Assembly (NCBI RefSeq): GCF_900103405.1
Contig: NZ_FNHX01000001.1
Location: 310,001 to 374,000 of the forward strand
Direction: 5' to 3'
Length of the DNA: 64,000 bases
Source of the DNA: Polaromonas sp. JS666
GTDB taxonomy: Bacteria; Pseudomonadota; Gammaproteobacteria; Burkholderiales; Burkholderiaceae_C
Under the pieces are notes generated by a model. That model was not told where the DNA came from, searched no databases, and saw nothing but the letters and a program-made list of their open reading frames with translations. Of the stretch, positions 1 to 10,201 are shown one piece after another. The translations under genes and the position numbers were made by a program. The first letter of the stretch is position 1. Each line of letters starts with the position of its first letter.

Positions 1-1419
1 CGCTATATACGAAACTTAATGAATCAGGGCGATAGCGCAGTCATGCGCGCCAGATTCGGTGATGTAGCAATTGACGCTCAAATCGCTGGGATGGGGCAAA
101 CTGGTTGGCTAAACGCTGCAGCGCCTTTGGACCTGGTCTGCTATGACGAGCAAGCTCTTCCGTTCATCGGGATTCTAAAGACCTACATTGGGGACGAGGA
201 GGTTGACGTACCGCTTCAACGTTGCAGCCTCTGTCTCATTGTGGATGAGCACAGCAGTGCTGCGCTTGGGTATTTCATTTCGACCCGTCGGCGGATATGT
301 GCGGGTGACATGCTTTCGGCTGTAGAGCATCTGCTGAGGCCTTGGACGCCAAAAGAACTCACTGTCGACGGCCTTAAGTACCGTGAAGGCGCCGGATTCC
401 CATCCGGGGTAGTTGACGGTTTTTTGGGCAGACGCATTGGCCTTGTGAAAATGGATAACGACCTCACTCACTATGCCAATTCAGTCGTGGGCTTCATGGT
501 TGAAAAAACCGGATATGCCGTTCAATACGGGAAAGTCAGGCGATGGATCACCCGAATTACCGGAGAGAGGGTATTCGGGGAAATCCAGAAACGCCATTTC
601 CGGCAGCTGCCGTCCACTACCGGAAGCGGTCCGGCAGACCGAGCTGTTAGCGATCCTGTTGGTAAGGCGATTCGCTACCAAATTGAGTTTCATGAACTCG
701 AAGAGATCGTAGAAGTCGCATTGGCGAACTACAACGCAACACCGAGGGCGGAGCTCTTCAACAAGACGCCGTTGGAGCGCTTGCGCCGCCACTATGAGAA
801 CAACGGCCCCGGGTCAGTCATTCCTGCACTGAGTGCCGAATTTATGGAAAGACCCCACTTACCGGAGGAGGTCTTCAGTTGCGTAGTCAGGGGTAGCGCG
901 GCCAACGGCCGCCGTCCGTACATCGAACTGGATACGGCTCATTACACGAATGATCTTCTCCGCGACTCGTGGGGAATGATTGGAAAAAAACTCACTGTAC
1001 TAGTCCGGGGTGATTTTCGAACGCTGAGAGCTTTCAAGGAAAACGGAGAAGAGTACTTGCCACTTCGTGTCATTGGGCATTGGAGTATGTCTCCACACAC
1101 CCGATCAATGCGCACGGAGATTAACCGGCTTCACCGTGAGGGGGAGCTCAAGTTCGATCAATCACAAGACCCAGTCGCTGCCTACAACGTACGCCTTGCC
1201 ATGAAGGCGAGAGAAAAAGGTCGGAAAAACAAAATCACGAGGGAATCAAATCGACTCCTGGAATCGGTGAGATTTGCCGACGAAAAACAGTTTATTGCGC
1301 AGATGGTCGCACCAAAAACTGAGCTGAATGCACCAGGTAATACACGGGGATACACACCACCACACTCACTTCATAAGTGGCAACAGGCTTTCTCCAAATC
1401 ACCGAAGGAGCCGCAATGA
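1..1419 (+). CDS. tnsB: TnsB/TniA-like DDE transposase, 5' end outside window
   Basis: Catalytic DDE-family transposase of the Tn7/Tn5053 (TnsB/TniA) type, which joins transposon ends to target DNA. The frame is open to base 1, so the N-terminal DNA-binding region lies upstream. An RNase H-fold core is visible: candidate acidic residues in 'CYDEQ' near the left, 'KMDND' in the middle, and the Glu of 'FGEIQKRHF', followed by the beta-barrel region typical of rve/Mu-C transposases. The C-terminus is basic, as expected for a segment contacting the TnsC-like ATPase. It overlaps the next gene by four bases (ATGA), so translation is probably coupled. Assignment to the superfamily is firm; which subfamily (Tn5053, Tn6022 or Tn7-like) is not decided from sequence alone. 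Confidence 0.85.
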   Translation, partial: RYIRNLMNQGDSAVMRARFGDVAIDAQIAGMGQTGWLNAAAPLDLVCYDEQALPFIGILKTYIGDEEVDVPLQRCSLCLIVDEHSSAALGYFISTRRRICAGDMLSAVEHLLRPWTPKELTVDGLKYREGAGFPSGVVDGFLGRRIGLVKMDNDLTHYANSVVGFMVEKTGYAVQYGKVRRWITRITGERVFGEIQKRHFRQLPSTTGSGPADRAVSDPVGKAIRYQIEFHELEEIVEVALANYNATPRAELFNKTPLERLRRHYENNGPGSVIPALSAEFMERPHLPEEVFSCVVRGSAANGRRPYIELDTAHYTNDLLRDSWGMIGKKLTVLVRGDFRTLRAFKENGEEYLPLRVIGHWSMSPHTRSMRTEINRLHREGELKFDQSQDPVAAYNVRLAMKAREKGRKNKITRESNRLLESVRFADEKQFIAQMVAPKTELNAPGNTRGYTPPHSLHKWQQAFSKSPKEPQ

Positions 1420-2405
1420 CTACCTTCTTAGGCGCAGAGAATTTTGTCGAATGCGATATCTCCAGAATATCCGATCGACAGGCGATGCTCCCAATGCATC
1501 CCATGCTGGATCGAAACTATGTGTTGGACACAGATGTTATCGAGCATGCGTATGGCCTGATTTTCGAATGGGCAATGCTTCGAAAAAGCGGACTCGTGTT
1601 CACGGGACGACAGCGCAACGGGAAAACCTATGCCTGCTACCGGATCATTGAACGACTGTCGCGCGATGCCCCTCATCTACCTGTGCTTTATATGTCCGCA
1701 GAGAGAGCCTTGAATGAGCGGAAGGAAAAGTATTTCATGCGGCAACTGGAACGTTGGCGCTTTCCCGTCCAATCCTCGTCCAGAAATGCATCCTTTCAGC
1801 AGATCTTTAGCCGGTACTTGATTACGCAGTGTATGAACAGAGGTAATCGCAGCGTTCTCCTGATCGTGGATGAAGCCCAATGCATGACGATCAAGGAATT
1901 CAGCTACTTGATAGAGATCTGGAATTTGATGCGAAGAGAGGGCTACCAGCTTTGCACGGTCTTAATCGGACAACCAGAGCTCAAGGCACTTCTAGGGTCA
2001 TCAGAAGAAGCTGATTACGAGGAAGTTAAAGGGCGCTTTTTCGTAAAAGACTACCCATTCCTCGCCGTCAAAACACAGGCGGAGTTGAGAAACTTGTTGC
2101 GCCAATACGATGACGAGTTGTTTTTCCCCGATCAACAGAAGGATTGGTCTTACTCCCGGTTCTTCGCACACGCTTCGTATGATGCGGGCTGGAGGCTTGT
2201 AGATGAAACGGTGGCCTTTTGGGAGGCACTCAATTTAGTGGCCCAGGGAGGTGCGAAAGGTAACGGCTTCCGAATGACCTGGATAACCGATGCCGTTCAT
2301 CATTTTTTAACCGACTGTCTAGCATCCCAGCCGCTGTTGCCATCAAACAGAGAGCAGTGGACAGCGACTATTCAGCAGGTGGCTAACTTAGACATGTTGG
2401 GGTGA
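1416..2405 (+). CDS. tnsC: TnsC/TniB-like AAA+ transposition regulator
   Basis: ATPase that links the transposase to the target-selection protein. Walker A is GRQRNGKT (residues 64-71) and Walker B is LLIVDEAQ (about 148-155), so the AAA+ core is intact. At 329 residues it is nearer TniB (about 300) than Tn7 TnsC (about 555). The start at 1416 is preferred over an in-frame ATG 39 bases upstream because AAGGAG lies at 1405-1410 and the ATG overlaps the stop of the transposase gene. It lies four bases before the tniQ start, forming a three-gene transposition operon. Confidence 0.9.
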   Translation: MTTFLGAENFVECDISRISDRQAMLPMHPMLDRNYVLDTDVIEHAYGLIFEWAMLRKSGLVFTGRQRNGKTYACYRIIERLSRDAPHLPVLYMSAERALNERKEKYFMRQLERWRFPVQSSSRNASFQQIFSRYLITQCMNRGNRSVLLIVDEAQCMTIKEFSYLIEIWNLMRREGYQLCTVLIGQPELKALLGSSEEADYEEVKGRFFVKDYPFLAVKTQAELRNLLRQYDDELFFPDQQKDWSYSRFFAHASYDAGWRLVDETVAFWEALNLVAQGGAKGNGFRMTWITDAVHHFLTDCLASQPLLPSNREQWTATIQQVANLDMLG

Positions 2406-2409
2406 GTCC

Positions 2410-3933
2410 GTGAATCAGCAAAACCCACGTGATTTGCGCGCGCATTGGATTGATAACCGCTCGCCCCGGTTGTTGCATGAAAGCATCTGGCTGGTAGCCC
2501 AAAAGTTTGCCTACTTGAACGGGCCCAGCGCAAAAGCATTGCGGGCCGCCTTACGAGAGAGCTTGCGAAGGCCAGACTCAGAGTTCACTGCGTCTGCCCG
2601 AAAGTCAGTCTCTCGAAAAACCAAAACCGGCCCTGTTGAGCTTGACCGCGCGATCGTGACGCCTGACATGCTGAGGGTGCCAAGCCTGGACGACTTGTTT
2701 GGGATGAATGTTGACTGGATCTGTGAACTGGATCGGATTCGATATTGCCCCGAGTGCATGGATCAATGGTTTCATTCATCGCTTTTTCAGGTATGTGGTG
2801 TACAGGTGTGTCCGTTTCATAGACTGCCGCTGTTGGACGTCTGCAGGCAATGCCATAAACCCATGCGGGGGTTCACCCAGCTCCCTGCTTATGAGGGTTC
2901 TTTGAATTGCCTGAACTGCAACAACCCGCTTAGCAAAAAACTCCTGTCTCTGGATGGCTTGTTTTTGACAAGCCCATCACTCTTGCCCATCATCACCGAA
3001 TTGAATTCGGCAACTCAAGAGGTTCAATCTGCTTGTCTCCAATGGCAACTCAAGAACAAATACGAGTTCGAATTACTCAATCAATCACAGAACAGAAATC
3101 TCATTAAAAGGCGCACCCTGGAGATGCTGTTGGTCGCGAATAATCCGCGTCCCAATCTGGCGCGTTACGGTGCTCCGTCCGGCATCTTTACTTGCTTGTT
3201 GAGTAGACACGGTCAAGGCATGTCATTCAAAGCCAATCAAAGTGTTGACGAAATTATCGGAAGATTTCGAACCGTCGCGGCCGAAATCAAGGCAATAGGG
3301 CGTTACTTCCAACGATTGTTAAACAGTATCTGTGGTCATTCCAGAGCATTACGTCCAGCTTTTGGACAAGACCCGGACAATCGCGAGCGCCGCTATTACC
3401 TGATGGTTTCACCCACTCACTGTCACTGCTGCGCCGTCTTATCCATGTGGCGCGCCGAGCAATGCCTATTTTTTGCAATCATGAGGCGCATGGAGTTAAA
3501 GATCGAAGATGGACGCCCGATTGAGGCTGAAGTGCTTGCTCAGCGATTGAAAGAGCTCAATTTCAGCGCAGCTGCCTCCTATGCTGCGTTTGCAGTGGTG
3601 GCCCTGAGGTATGCCAATGCCCACGACGGATTTAATCAGCTGCGAGACAGTTTTCATTGCTTGTTAGATGAATCACCAGCGCAAATTTACAGGCACAAGG
3701 GAAGACCTTGGGTTCTCGAAGGACACGATGCCTGGACGGCGATGTCAACGGCGGGCGTGGGGCACGTCACCCTTCAAAGGACGCTTGTTCGCGATATCTT
3801 GATCTGGCTGACAAAGTTGCCGGGAACGGAGATCGACTATGTGACAAGGCATACTTATCGTGGCAGCGGCATATGGCATGAGGAGCTTTCCAGGCTCGCT
3901 ATGTTCTTACATTGGCCGCAATTTGGCCTTTAA
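2410..3933 (+). CDS. tniQ: TniQ/TnsD family target-selection protein
   Basis: TniQ-family protein that directs the transposase/ATPase complex to a target. A zinc-binding region is clear at residues 113-170: CPEC, a histidine near 122, CPFH near 134-137, then CRQC and CLNC. The length of 507 residues is longer than TniQ of Tn5053 (about 400) and close to TnsD of Tn7, so the C-terminal half could hold a site-specific DNA-binding domain. The start is GTG, four bases after the tnsC stop. No serine resolvase (tniR) follows, unlike Tn5053/Tn402; the next gene faces the other way. Confidence 0.88.
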   Translation: MNQQNPRDLRAHWIDNRSPRLLHESIWLVAQKFAYLNGPSAKALRAALRESLRRPDSEFTASARKSVSRKTKTGPVELDRAIVTPDMLRVPSLDDLFGMNVDWICELDRIRYCPECMDQWFHSSLFQVCGVQVCPFHRLPLLDVCRQCHKPMRGFTQLPAYEGSLNCLNCNNPLSKKLLSLDGLFLTSPSLLPIITELNSATQEVQSACLQWQLKNKYEFELLNQSQNRNLIKRRTLEMLLVANNPRPNLARYGAPSGIFTCLLSRHGQGMSFKANQSVDEIIGRFRTVAAEIKAIGRYFQRLLNSICGHSRALRPAFGQDPDNRERRYYLMVSPTHCHCCAVLSMWRAEQCLFFAIMRRMELKIEDGRPIEAEVLAQRLKELNFSAAASYAAFAVVALRYANAHDGFNQLRDSFHCLLDESPAQIYRHKGRPWVLEGHDAWTAMSTAGVGHVTLQRTLVRDILIWLTKLPGTEIDYVTRHTYRGSGIWHEELSRLAMFLHWPQFGL

Positions 3934-4003
3934 ATCGCTTTCGATGGCGTCGCAAGGCTGGTTTCAAATTCAGCGCCCCTGGCCGTGATGGCCTCCTCCG
4001 AAA

Positions 4004-4810
4004 TTAGAAAGTCCTGATTTTCACGGGAACGGTCGTCGCGTGGACATGTAGTTGGACCAAATCACCTATGAAGTAATAAAGAGGGGTGAGGTGTTTTCCC
4101 TTGTCAATGCCTAGTCGAACAAACCACATCGTGGCACCCTCGACAAGGAATTGCAGGGCGGCAAGCACGCCAACTAGAACGAAGTAGGCCAAGGCTGCTG
4201 CTAGTACCAAAAAGAGGATGAGGCTTTGAATCATCCGATCGGAGAGTATTTCAAATACATCTATTTCAACGGGTATTGAGCGCACAGTCAGTGCCGCCAG
4301 TACAGAAATGGAGGCCAGAACAATGCCCAGAAGCCGGGCTTTGGACTCAGGATCATAAATTTTTCGCCAAAGAAAATTCATGCTCCATTCGGGACGAACT
4401 TTGAACGCCTTCTTGAGACTTAGGAGGTCCTGGCATTCTTTGGCTACCGCCAGAAATTTCGCCTGCTCAAGCCTCAAAACACGAGTGAGAACAAATGATT
4501 TGCAATCATCGATGCTGTTGAACGATTGCTGGTATTTGTTTACTGAAAGGCGCAACACTTCCGTGTTTTTCAGTTTTTTAAGTTCGTCGAGCAATAGCAT
4601 CCACGACATTTGAAATCCCAAAACAGCAAGCGTCTGCCAGACCAGCGATTCTTTTTCTACAGCGGAAGCCAAAAACCACCAAATAGAAAGCAGCCAGAAG
4701 AAACCAGCGGCAACCGTGAATAAAAAATACTTGTTTTTCAAGCCCGGATATAAATGCCAACCTTCAAATTCCTCGAAGTAATCTGCTGCGATTTTCATGT
4801 AATTATTCAT
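4004..4810 (-). CDS. unknown multi-pass membrane protein
   Basis: I do not recognise this 268-residue protein. Two hydrophobic segments lie near the N-terminus (about 30-50 and 55-75) and two in the C-terminal half (about 160-180 and 192-225), separated by a charged middle region, so four membrane segments are likely. An excellent Shine-Dalgarno (AAGGAGG, read on the minus strand at about 4812-4820) supports the start. It lies downstream of cusF on the same strand after about 200 bases and convergent to tniQ. It may be transposon cargo, but nothing in the sequence ties it to metal resistance. Confidence 0.7.
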   Translation of the reverse strand: MNNYMKIAADYFEEFEGWHLYPGLKNKYFLFTVAAGFFWLLSIWWFLASAVEKESLVWQTLAVLGFQMSWMLLLDELKKLKNTEVLRLSVNKYQQSFNSIDDCKSFVLTRVLRLEQAKFLAVAKECQDLLSLKKAFKVRPEWSMNFLWRKIYDPESKARLLGIVLASISVLAALTVRSIPVEIDVFEILSDRMIQSLILFLVLAAALAYFVLVGVLAALQFLVEGATMWFVRLGIDKGKHLTPLYYFIGDLVQLHVHATTVPVKIRTF

Positions 4811-5017
4811 ATGCCTCCTTAAATAGTACCGCCCGCTGGAGTGGGAACCAGTTTTAAGCCCAGCGATTGTGACTCGATCCCCGCGGAATCGCGAGCATTT
4901 CTGTGCAGTGGCTTTTATCGCTCGACCACGACGACGGCAGCTTAAATAGGAAGGATTAACTCAGGTCCAAGAGTTTGGCGCCGGGATTATCCTGAGTGGC
5001 GACTGACCGTCGGAGAT

Positions 5018-5356
5018 TTATTTCACGGTCGTCACAACGTAGTCGTCGCCTTCTTTGACAAACCCGAAGTCAACTTTCTTGTCGACGGCCAGCTTGCCAA
5101 GTAAGGCCTTGTCCTTGACCTTAAAACTCATGGTCATCGGCGGCCAGTTGAGGCTGCTGACGGGACCGTGAGAGATTACGACGCTGCCTGTTTTGGTATC
5201 AATCTTCTTGATGGTGCCGTTCGCTTCATGTGCGGCCTTGGCGTCAGCAGCGGGCTTCTTCGCAATGTCCATGCCCTTCATATCGCCCATCTTTGACTGG
5301 GCGAAACCGGCGGACGCTGCGATAAAAACGAGAGAAGCGATTACGATTTTCTTCAT
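5018..5356 (-). CDS. cusF: periplasmic copper/silver chaperone CusF
   Basis: Small periplasmic Cu(I)/Ag(I) metallochaperone that delivers metal to the CusCBA pump. It has an N-terminal signal peptide (MKKIVIASLVFIAASAGFAQ), an OB-fold domain over residues 45-112, and the CusF metal site: a histidine in 'ISHGP' followed by WPPMTM, supplying the Trp and two Met ligands. It is the last gene of the cus operon, 46 bases after the cusA stop. A second CusF-like domain is fused to CusB in the same operon, so the metal-transfer step is duplicated. Confidence 0.93.
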   Translation of the reverse strand: MKKIVIASLVFIAASAGFAQSKMGDMKGMDIAKKPAADAKAAHEANGTIKKIDTKTGSVVISHGPVSSLNWPPMTMSFKVKDKALLGKLAVDKKVDFGFVKEGDDYVVTTVK

Positions 5357-5402
5357 GAAGAACTCCTTTGAGAGTGGTTGATAAAACTAACGAAAAACAA
5401 GC

Positions 5403-8400
5403 TCAAGCGACGGGATGGCGTCGTGCCCAGAAAGGCCTGCCTGCGGCCCGGCGTTCGCGAGGCCTTCGCATGAGCAGATACACGGCGGGAATCACAAACA
5501 TGGACAGCAAAGGGGCGGTGATCATGCCGCCCACCATGGGCGCTGCAATGCGTTGCATGACCTCGGAACCGGTTCCCGTGCCCCACATGATGGGGAAGAG
5601 GCCCGCCAGAATGACTGCCACGGTCATCGCCTTGGGTCGTACGCGCAGCACCGCACCTTCCTGGATCGCATCGAGCAGGTCGGCCGCCGTGGTCTTGCCC
5701 TGGGCAAGCCGGTCGTCCCAGGCGGTCTTTAGGTAGAGCAGCATGATCACACCGAACTCAGCAGAAACCCCGGCGAGGGCGATGAAGCCGACGGCGCCGG
5801 CGACCGACAGGTTGTAGCTCAGCAGGTACAGCAGCCAGATGCCGCCCACCAGGGCGAACGGCAGCGTGGCCATGATCAGCAAGGCCTCGTCAAAGCGCTT
5901 GAAGGTCAGGTACAGCAGCACAAAGATGATCAGCAGCGTGAACGGCACCACCACCTTGAGTTTGGCCGTGGCGCGCTCCAGGAACTCGAATTGGCCGGAC
6001 CAGGAGATGGAATAGCCCGGCGGCAGCTTGACCTTGTTCGCCACAGCGCTTTGCATGTCCTTGACGGCCGAGCGCAAATCACGACCCCGGATGTCCACAT
6101 AAACCCAACCCGAGAGGCGGGCGTTTTCGCTGCGCAGCATGGGTGGGCCGTCGGTGATGCGGGTGTCGGCCACGTCCGAGAGCACCAGGCGCTGGCCGCG
6201 CTCCGTCACAAAGGGCAGGCTGCGCAGCTTCTCCAGCGAGTCCCGGATTTCCCTGGGATAGCGCATATTGATCGGAAAGCGCTGCAGGCCTTCGACCGTC
6301 TCGCCGATGTTTTCGCCGCCCACGGCGGAACTGATGACCGATTGCACGTCGGCAATGTTCAGGCCAAAGCGGGATGCCGCGTCGCGCTTGATATTGACGT
6401 CTATGTAGCGTCCGCCGGTCAAGCGTTCGGCCAAGGCGCTGGTGACACCGGGAACATCTTTGAGTGCCCGTTCGATCTCGCCGGTCAGCCGGTCTATCGT
6501 GATCAGGTCGGTCCCCGCCACCTTGACGCCCACCGGGCTCTTGATGCCGGTGGCCAGCATGTCGATGCGGTTGCGGATGGGCGGCACCCAGATATTGGAT
6601 AGGCCGGGCACCTTGACGATGCGGTCCAGCTCCTCCACCAGCTTTTCCTGGGTCATACCCGTGCGCCATTGTTCGCGCGGCTTGAACTGGATGGTGGTCT
6701 CAAACATCTCCATGGGCGCCGGGTCGGTTGCGGTTTCGGCACGCCCGGCCTTGCCATAGACGCTGGCGACCTCAGGTACGGTCTTGATCAGCCGGTCGGT
6801 CTGCTGCAGCAGCTCGCTGGCTTTGCCGGCCGATAGGCCTGGCAGTGCGGATGGCATATAGAGCAGATCACCTTCATCCAGCCTCGGCATGAACTCACCG
6901 CCTATATGCTGCAGCGGCCAGAGACTGATGACTAGAACGATGCCGGCAACCAGCAAGGTGAGCTTGGGCGCGCGCAGCACCACCTCCAGCATCGGCCGGT
7001 AGAGGGCGATCAGCACGCGGTTCAAGGGGTTGGACTTCTCATCGGGAATCCGGCCTCGAATCAAGTAGCCCATCAGCACCGGTATCAAGGTCACCGACAA
7101 CCCGGCCGCAGCCGCCATGGCGTAGGTTTTGGTAAATGCCAGCGGTGAGAACAAGCGTCCTTCCTGGGCCTCCAGAGTGAACACCGGTATAAACGACAAG
7201 GTGATGATCAGCAGAGAGAAGAACAGCGCTGGCCCGACTTCGGCCGCCGCGTCGCCTATGACCCGCCAGCGCGCTTCGCCCTCCAGCGTCTCGCCTGGGT
7301 GATCGTGCCCCCAGTGCTCCAGGTGTTTGTGGGCGTTCTCGATCATCACCACGGCCGCGTCCACCATGGCGCCAATGGCAATCGCGATGCCGCCCAGCGA
7401 CATGATGTTGGCATTGACGCCCTGGTAGTGCATCACGATAAAAGCGGCCAGGATGCCCAGCGGCAGCGAGATGATGGCGACAAACGCCGAGCGGAGGTGG
7501 AACAGGAAAATGAAGCACACCACCGCCACGACCAGGAATTCCTCCAGCAGCTTGTGCGTAAGGTTGTCCACGGCGCGCTCGATCAGGCCCGAGCGGTCGT
7601 AGGTCGGCACGATTTCAACGCCCTTGGGCAAACTGGATTGCAGCGTCTGGATTTTTGCTTTGACGGCGGCGATGGTCTCCAGCGCATTCTTGCCGGAGCG
7701 CATGATGATCACACCGCCGGCGGCCTCACCTTCGCCGTCCAGTTCGCCAATGCCGCGGCGCATCTCCGGGCCGATCTGGATGCGGGCCACATCGCCCAGT
7801 CGCACGGGGATGCCGGTCGCCGAAGTCATGAGCGGAACCGAGCGGAAGTCGTCCAGGCTTTGCAGATAGCCAGAGGCCCGCACCATGTATTCGGCCTCAC
7901 CAAGTTCCAGCACCGAGCCGCCGGCTTCCTGGTTGGCCTTCTGGATGGCTTCGACCACCTTGGTATGCGGAATTGCATAGGCGGCGAGCTTGTCCGGGTC
8001 CAGCACGATCTGGTACTGGCGCACCATGCCGCCGACCGAGGCAACCTCGGCCACGTTGGGCACGGTTTTGAGCTCGTACTTGAGAAACCAGTCCTGCAGG
8101 GCGCGTAGTTGCCCCGCGTCCTGCGTGCCGCTGCGATCGATTAGGGAGTATTGGTAAATCCAGCCCACCCCGGTGGCGTCCGGCCCCAGCGAAGCCTTGG
8201 CCGCCGCCGGCAGGCGCGACTGCACTTGGTTCAGGTACTCCAGCACGCGGGAGCGCGCCCAGTAGAGGTCGGTGCCGTCCTCGAACAACACGTAGACATA
8301 GGAGTCGCCAAAGAAGGAATACCCGCGCACCGTCTTGGCCCCGGGCACCGACAGCATGGTCGTGGTAAGTGGGTAGGTGACCTGGTTCTCGACAATGCGC

Positions 8401-8573
8401 GGTGCCTGGCCGGGGTAGGTAGTCCGGATGATGACCTGTACATCCGACAGGTCGGGTAGGGCGTCCAGCGGCGTTCTCATCACCGAGTACATGCCCCAGG
8501 CCGCGATCATCAGCGTAGCCAGCAGCACCAGGAAACGGTTGGCGATAGACCAGCGAATCAGGCGGGCCATCAT
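5403..8573 (-). CDS. cusA: heavy-metal RND efflux pump, CusA type
   Basis: Inner-membrane proton-driven RND transporter exporting Cu(I)/Ag(I) across the envelope. The full length of 1056 residues matches the HME-RND family. An N-terminal membrane helix is followed by the first porter region, the TM2-TM6 block with the family signature around '[18 protein letters not shown]', a second porter region and a second TM block ending near residue 1040. Start and stop overlap neighbours: the ATG overlaps the cusB stop by four bases. The order C-B-A-F differs from E. coli cusCFBA in that cusF comes last. Confidence 0.95.
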   Translation of the reverse strand: MMARLIRWSIANRFLVLLATLMIAAWGMYSVMRTPLDALPDLSDVQVIIRTTYPGQAPRIVENQVTYPLTTTMLSVPGAKTVRGYSFFGDSYVYVLFEDGTDLYWARSRVLEYLNQVQSRLPAAAKASLGPDATGVGWIYQYSLIDRSGTQDAGQLRALQDWFLKYELKTVPNVAEVASVGGMVRQYQIVLDPDKLAAYAIPHTKVVEAIQKANQEAGGSVLELGEAEYMVRASGYLQSLDDFRSVPLMTSATGIPVRLGDVARIQIGPEMRRGIGELDGEGEAAGGVIIMRSGKNALETIAAVKAKIQTLQSSLPKGVEIVPTYDRSGLIERAVDNLTHKLLEEFLVVAVVCFIFLFHLRSAFVAIISLPLGILAAFIVMHYQGVNANIMSLGGIAIAIGAMVDAAVVMIENAHKHLEHWGHDHPGETLEGEARWRVIGDAAAEVGPALFFSLLIITLSFIPVFTLEAQEGRLFSPLAFTKTYAMAAAAGLSVTLIPVLMGYLIRGRIPDEKSNPLNRVLIALYRPMLEVVLRAPKLTLLVAGIVLVISLWPLQHIGGEFMPRLDEGDLLYMPSALPGLSAGKASELLQQTDRLIKTVPEVASVYGKAGRAETATDPAPMEMFETTIQFKPREQWRTGMTQEKLVEELDRIVKVPGLSNIWVPPIRNRIDMLATGIKSPVGVKVAGTDLITIDRLTGEIERALKDVPGVTSALAERLTGGRYIDVNIKRDAASRFGLNIADVQSVISSAVGGENIGETVEGLQRFPINMRYPREIRDSLEKLRSLPFVTERGQRLVLSDVADTRITDGPPMLRSENARLSGWVYVDIRGRDLRSAVKDMQSAVANKVKLPPGYSISWSGQFEFLERATAKLKVVVPFTLLIIFVLLYLTFKRFDEALLIMATLPFALVGGIWLLYLLSYNLSVAGAVGFIALAGVSAEFGVIMLLYLKTAWDDRLAQGKTTAADLLDAIQEGAVLRVRPKAMTVAVILAGLFPIMWGTGTGSEVMQRIAAPMVGGMITAPLLSMFVIPAVYLLMRRPRERRAAGRPFWARRHPVA

Positions 8574-10201
8574 CGTTGGGCTCCCGACGCGGAGGTTTTG
8601 GGAAGCTGCGATGAAACAGGCGCCACAGGCGTGATGGAGGTCAAGGTCGGCTCGCCGTCCTTGGGCATCACAAACTCGAACTGGACCCTGTCCCCCTTGG
8701 CCACATTGCGCGGCATGCCGCCGGCCGGCGCCTTGAACTCCATGGTCATGGCGCCCATGCCGGCCGTGGGAAGCGGGCCGTGGGCCAGCAGGGCGCTGTC
8801 CTTGTCGATGGCGATCACCTGCGCTTCACCAGGGTGCCGGGCCAGTGGCGGGGCGGCCTCGCTGTTGAGCCGGGCCTCCACGCCCTTGAGGCTGGCTTCC
8901 GAGTCAATCAGGAACTGCGAGGACACCACCACACGCTGGCCTGCCTGTAGGCCGCGCTTGATTTCCGTTTGGCCGCCGCTTTCAATGCCGGCTTGAACAT
9001 CGACGGGCCGGAAGCGGCCGTTCTCCTCGGTCAGCATCACGACCGTGCGTTTGCCGGTCTGGATCACGGCTTCGGTGGGAACCAGCAAGGCCTTCTCGGC
9101 CCGCATGTCCATGAACTGCATGGTCACAAACATGCCCGGCACCAGGCGTGAACCGGGGTTGGCCAGTTCCAGCCGGGCTTTGAGCGTGCGCGTTGCCGCA
9201 TTGACGTCCGGCAGGATGGCTTGCACCTTGCCTTCGAAGATCGTGCCAGGCACAGCCGGGCTGCGGGCTTGTACCTTGGCGCCCGGGCGCAGCAGCGCCG
9301 CCTGACTCTCGGGCACCTCGGCGTTGGCCCAGACCGTGGAAAGCCCATTGATGCGGAACAGCGTCATCCCCGTGGACACCGTCATGCCCTCGCGGGCCAG
9401 CAGTTCCACCACCACGCCGCCCAATGGTGCCGTGATCGTCGTTCGAGCCTGCGTCTTGCCGCTGACCTCCACCAGGCGAATCTGCTCGTCACTCATACCA
9501 GCCTGGCGCATGCGCTGGCGCGCGCCGTCGACCAGCGATCCCAGGTCATTGCCTTGCATGCGTTTGAGGGAGAGAAACTCTTCCTGCGCTGCCACCCAGT
9601 CTGGAACATACAGGTCCACCAAGGGCTGGCCCTTGGCCACAGCATCCAGCGTGGCGCGCACGTGAAGGCGCTCGACATAGCCGGTCGCCCGGGCCTGCAC
9701 GGTGGCCTGGTCGCGTTCGTTGAACGCAATGTTGCCGACCGCGGAGACTTGAGGGGACAGCGTGCCTTCGGTGACAGCCGCGGTGCGCACCCCGAGGTTC
9801 TGCTGAATTCGTGGACTGACGGTGACTTTGCCCTGGTCGGAATCGCTGTCGGCATAAACCGGCACCAGCATCATGTCCATGAACGGCGACTTGGCAGGCT
9901 TGTCCAACTTGTTGCCCGGCACCATGGGGTCCTGGTAGTACAGGATCTTGCGGCCACTGGCCGGATCGGTATCGCCGGCCTTGAGGCCCGCGCTGATGTG
10001 GCGGCGGGTGGCTTCTTCGCCCTCGGCGATGCTTTGGGGTCCAGCTGTGGGCGCGGCCGCCGGGGTTGGCGGTGCTCCACCCGGTGTGGCGACGGTAGCC
10101 ATGCTGCTGCCGTTTTTTATGCCCAAGGTGTACAGGCCGAAACCTCCGGCGCCGAGAACGCCGGCAGCGATCAGCGCGGCAACGAGGTATTTTTTGTTCA
10201 T
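8570..10201 (-). CDS. cusB: CusB membrane-fusion protein with C-terminal CusF-like domain
   Basis: Periplasmic adaptor joining CusA to the outer-membrane channel. It has an N-terminal membrane anchor (about 7-28), a heavy-metal-binding-like segment with methionines near residue 100 ('DPMVPGN', '[10 protein letters not shown]'), then the barrel, lipoyl and hairpin domains of RND adaptors. Residues about 465-535 form an additional CusF-like domain containing 'GAMTMEF' and a histidine in 'AHGPL', making a natural CusB-CusF fusion of 543 residues against about 407 for E. coli CusB. The Trp of the CusF site is not obvious here, so metal binding by this domain may differ. Four-base overlaps connect it to cusC and cusA. 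Confidence 0.93.
   Translation of the reverse strand: MNKKYLVAALIAAGVLGAGGFGLYTLGIKNGSSMATVATPGGAPPTPAAAPTAGPQSIAEGEEATRRHISAGLKAGDTDPASGRKILYYQDPMVPGNKLDKPAKSPFMDMMLVPVYADSDSDQGKVTVSPRIQQNLGVRTAAVTEGTLSPQVSAVGNIAFNERDQATVQARATGYVERLHVRATLDAVAKGQPLVDLYVPDWVAAQEEFLSLKRMQGNDLGSLVDGARQRMRQAGMSDEQIRLVEVSGKTQARTTITAPLGGVVVELLAREGMTVSTGMTLFRINGLSTVWANAEVPESQAALLRPGAKVQARSPAVPGTIFEGKVQAILPDVNAATRTLKARLELANPGSRLVPGMFVTMQFMDMRAEKALLVPTEAVIQTGKRTVVMLTEENGRFRPVDVQAGIESGGQTEIKRGLQAGQRVVVSSQFLIDSEASLKGVEARLNSEAAPPLARHPGEAQVIAIDKDSALLAHGPLPTAGMGAMTMEFKAPAGGMPRNVAKGDRVQFEFVMPKDGEPTLTSITPVAPVSSQLPKTSASGAQR

Noticed and set aside
7299-8108. Long plus-strand frame opposite cusA
   Set aside because: It has His/Asp/Gln-rich composition typical of antisense reading of a GC-rich gene, while cusA is unambiguous.
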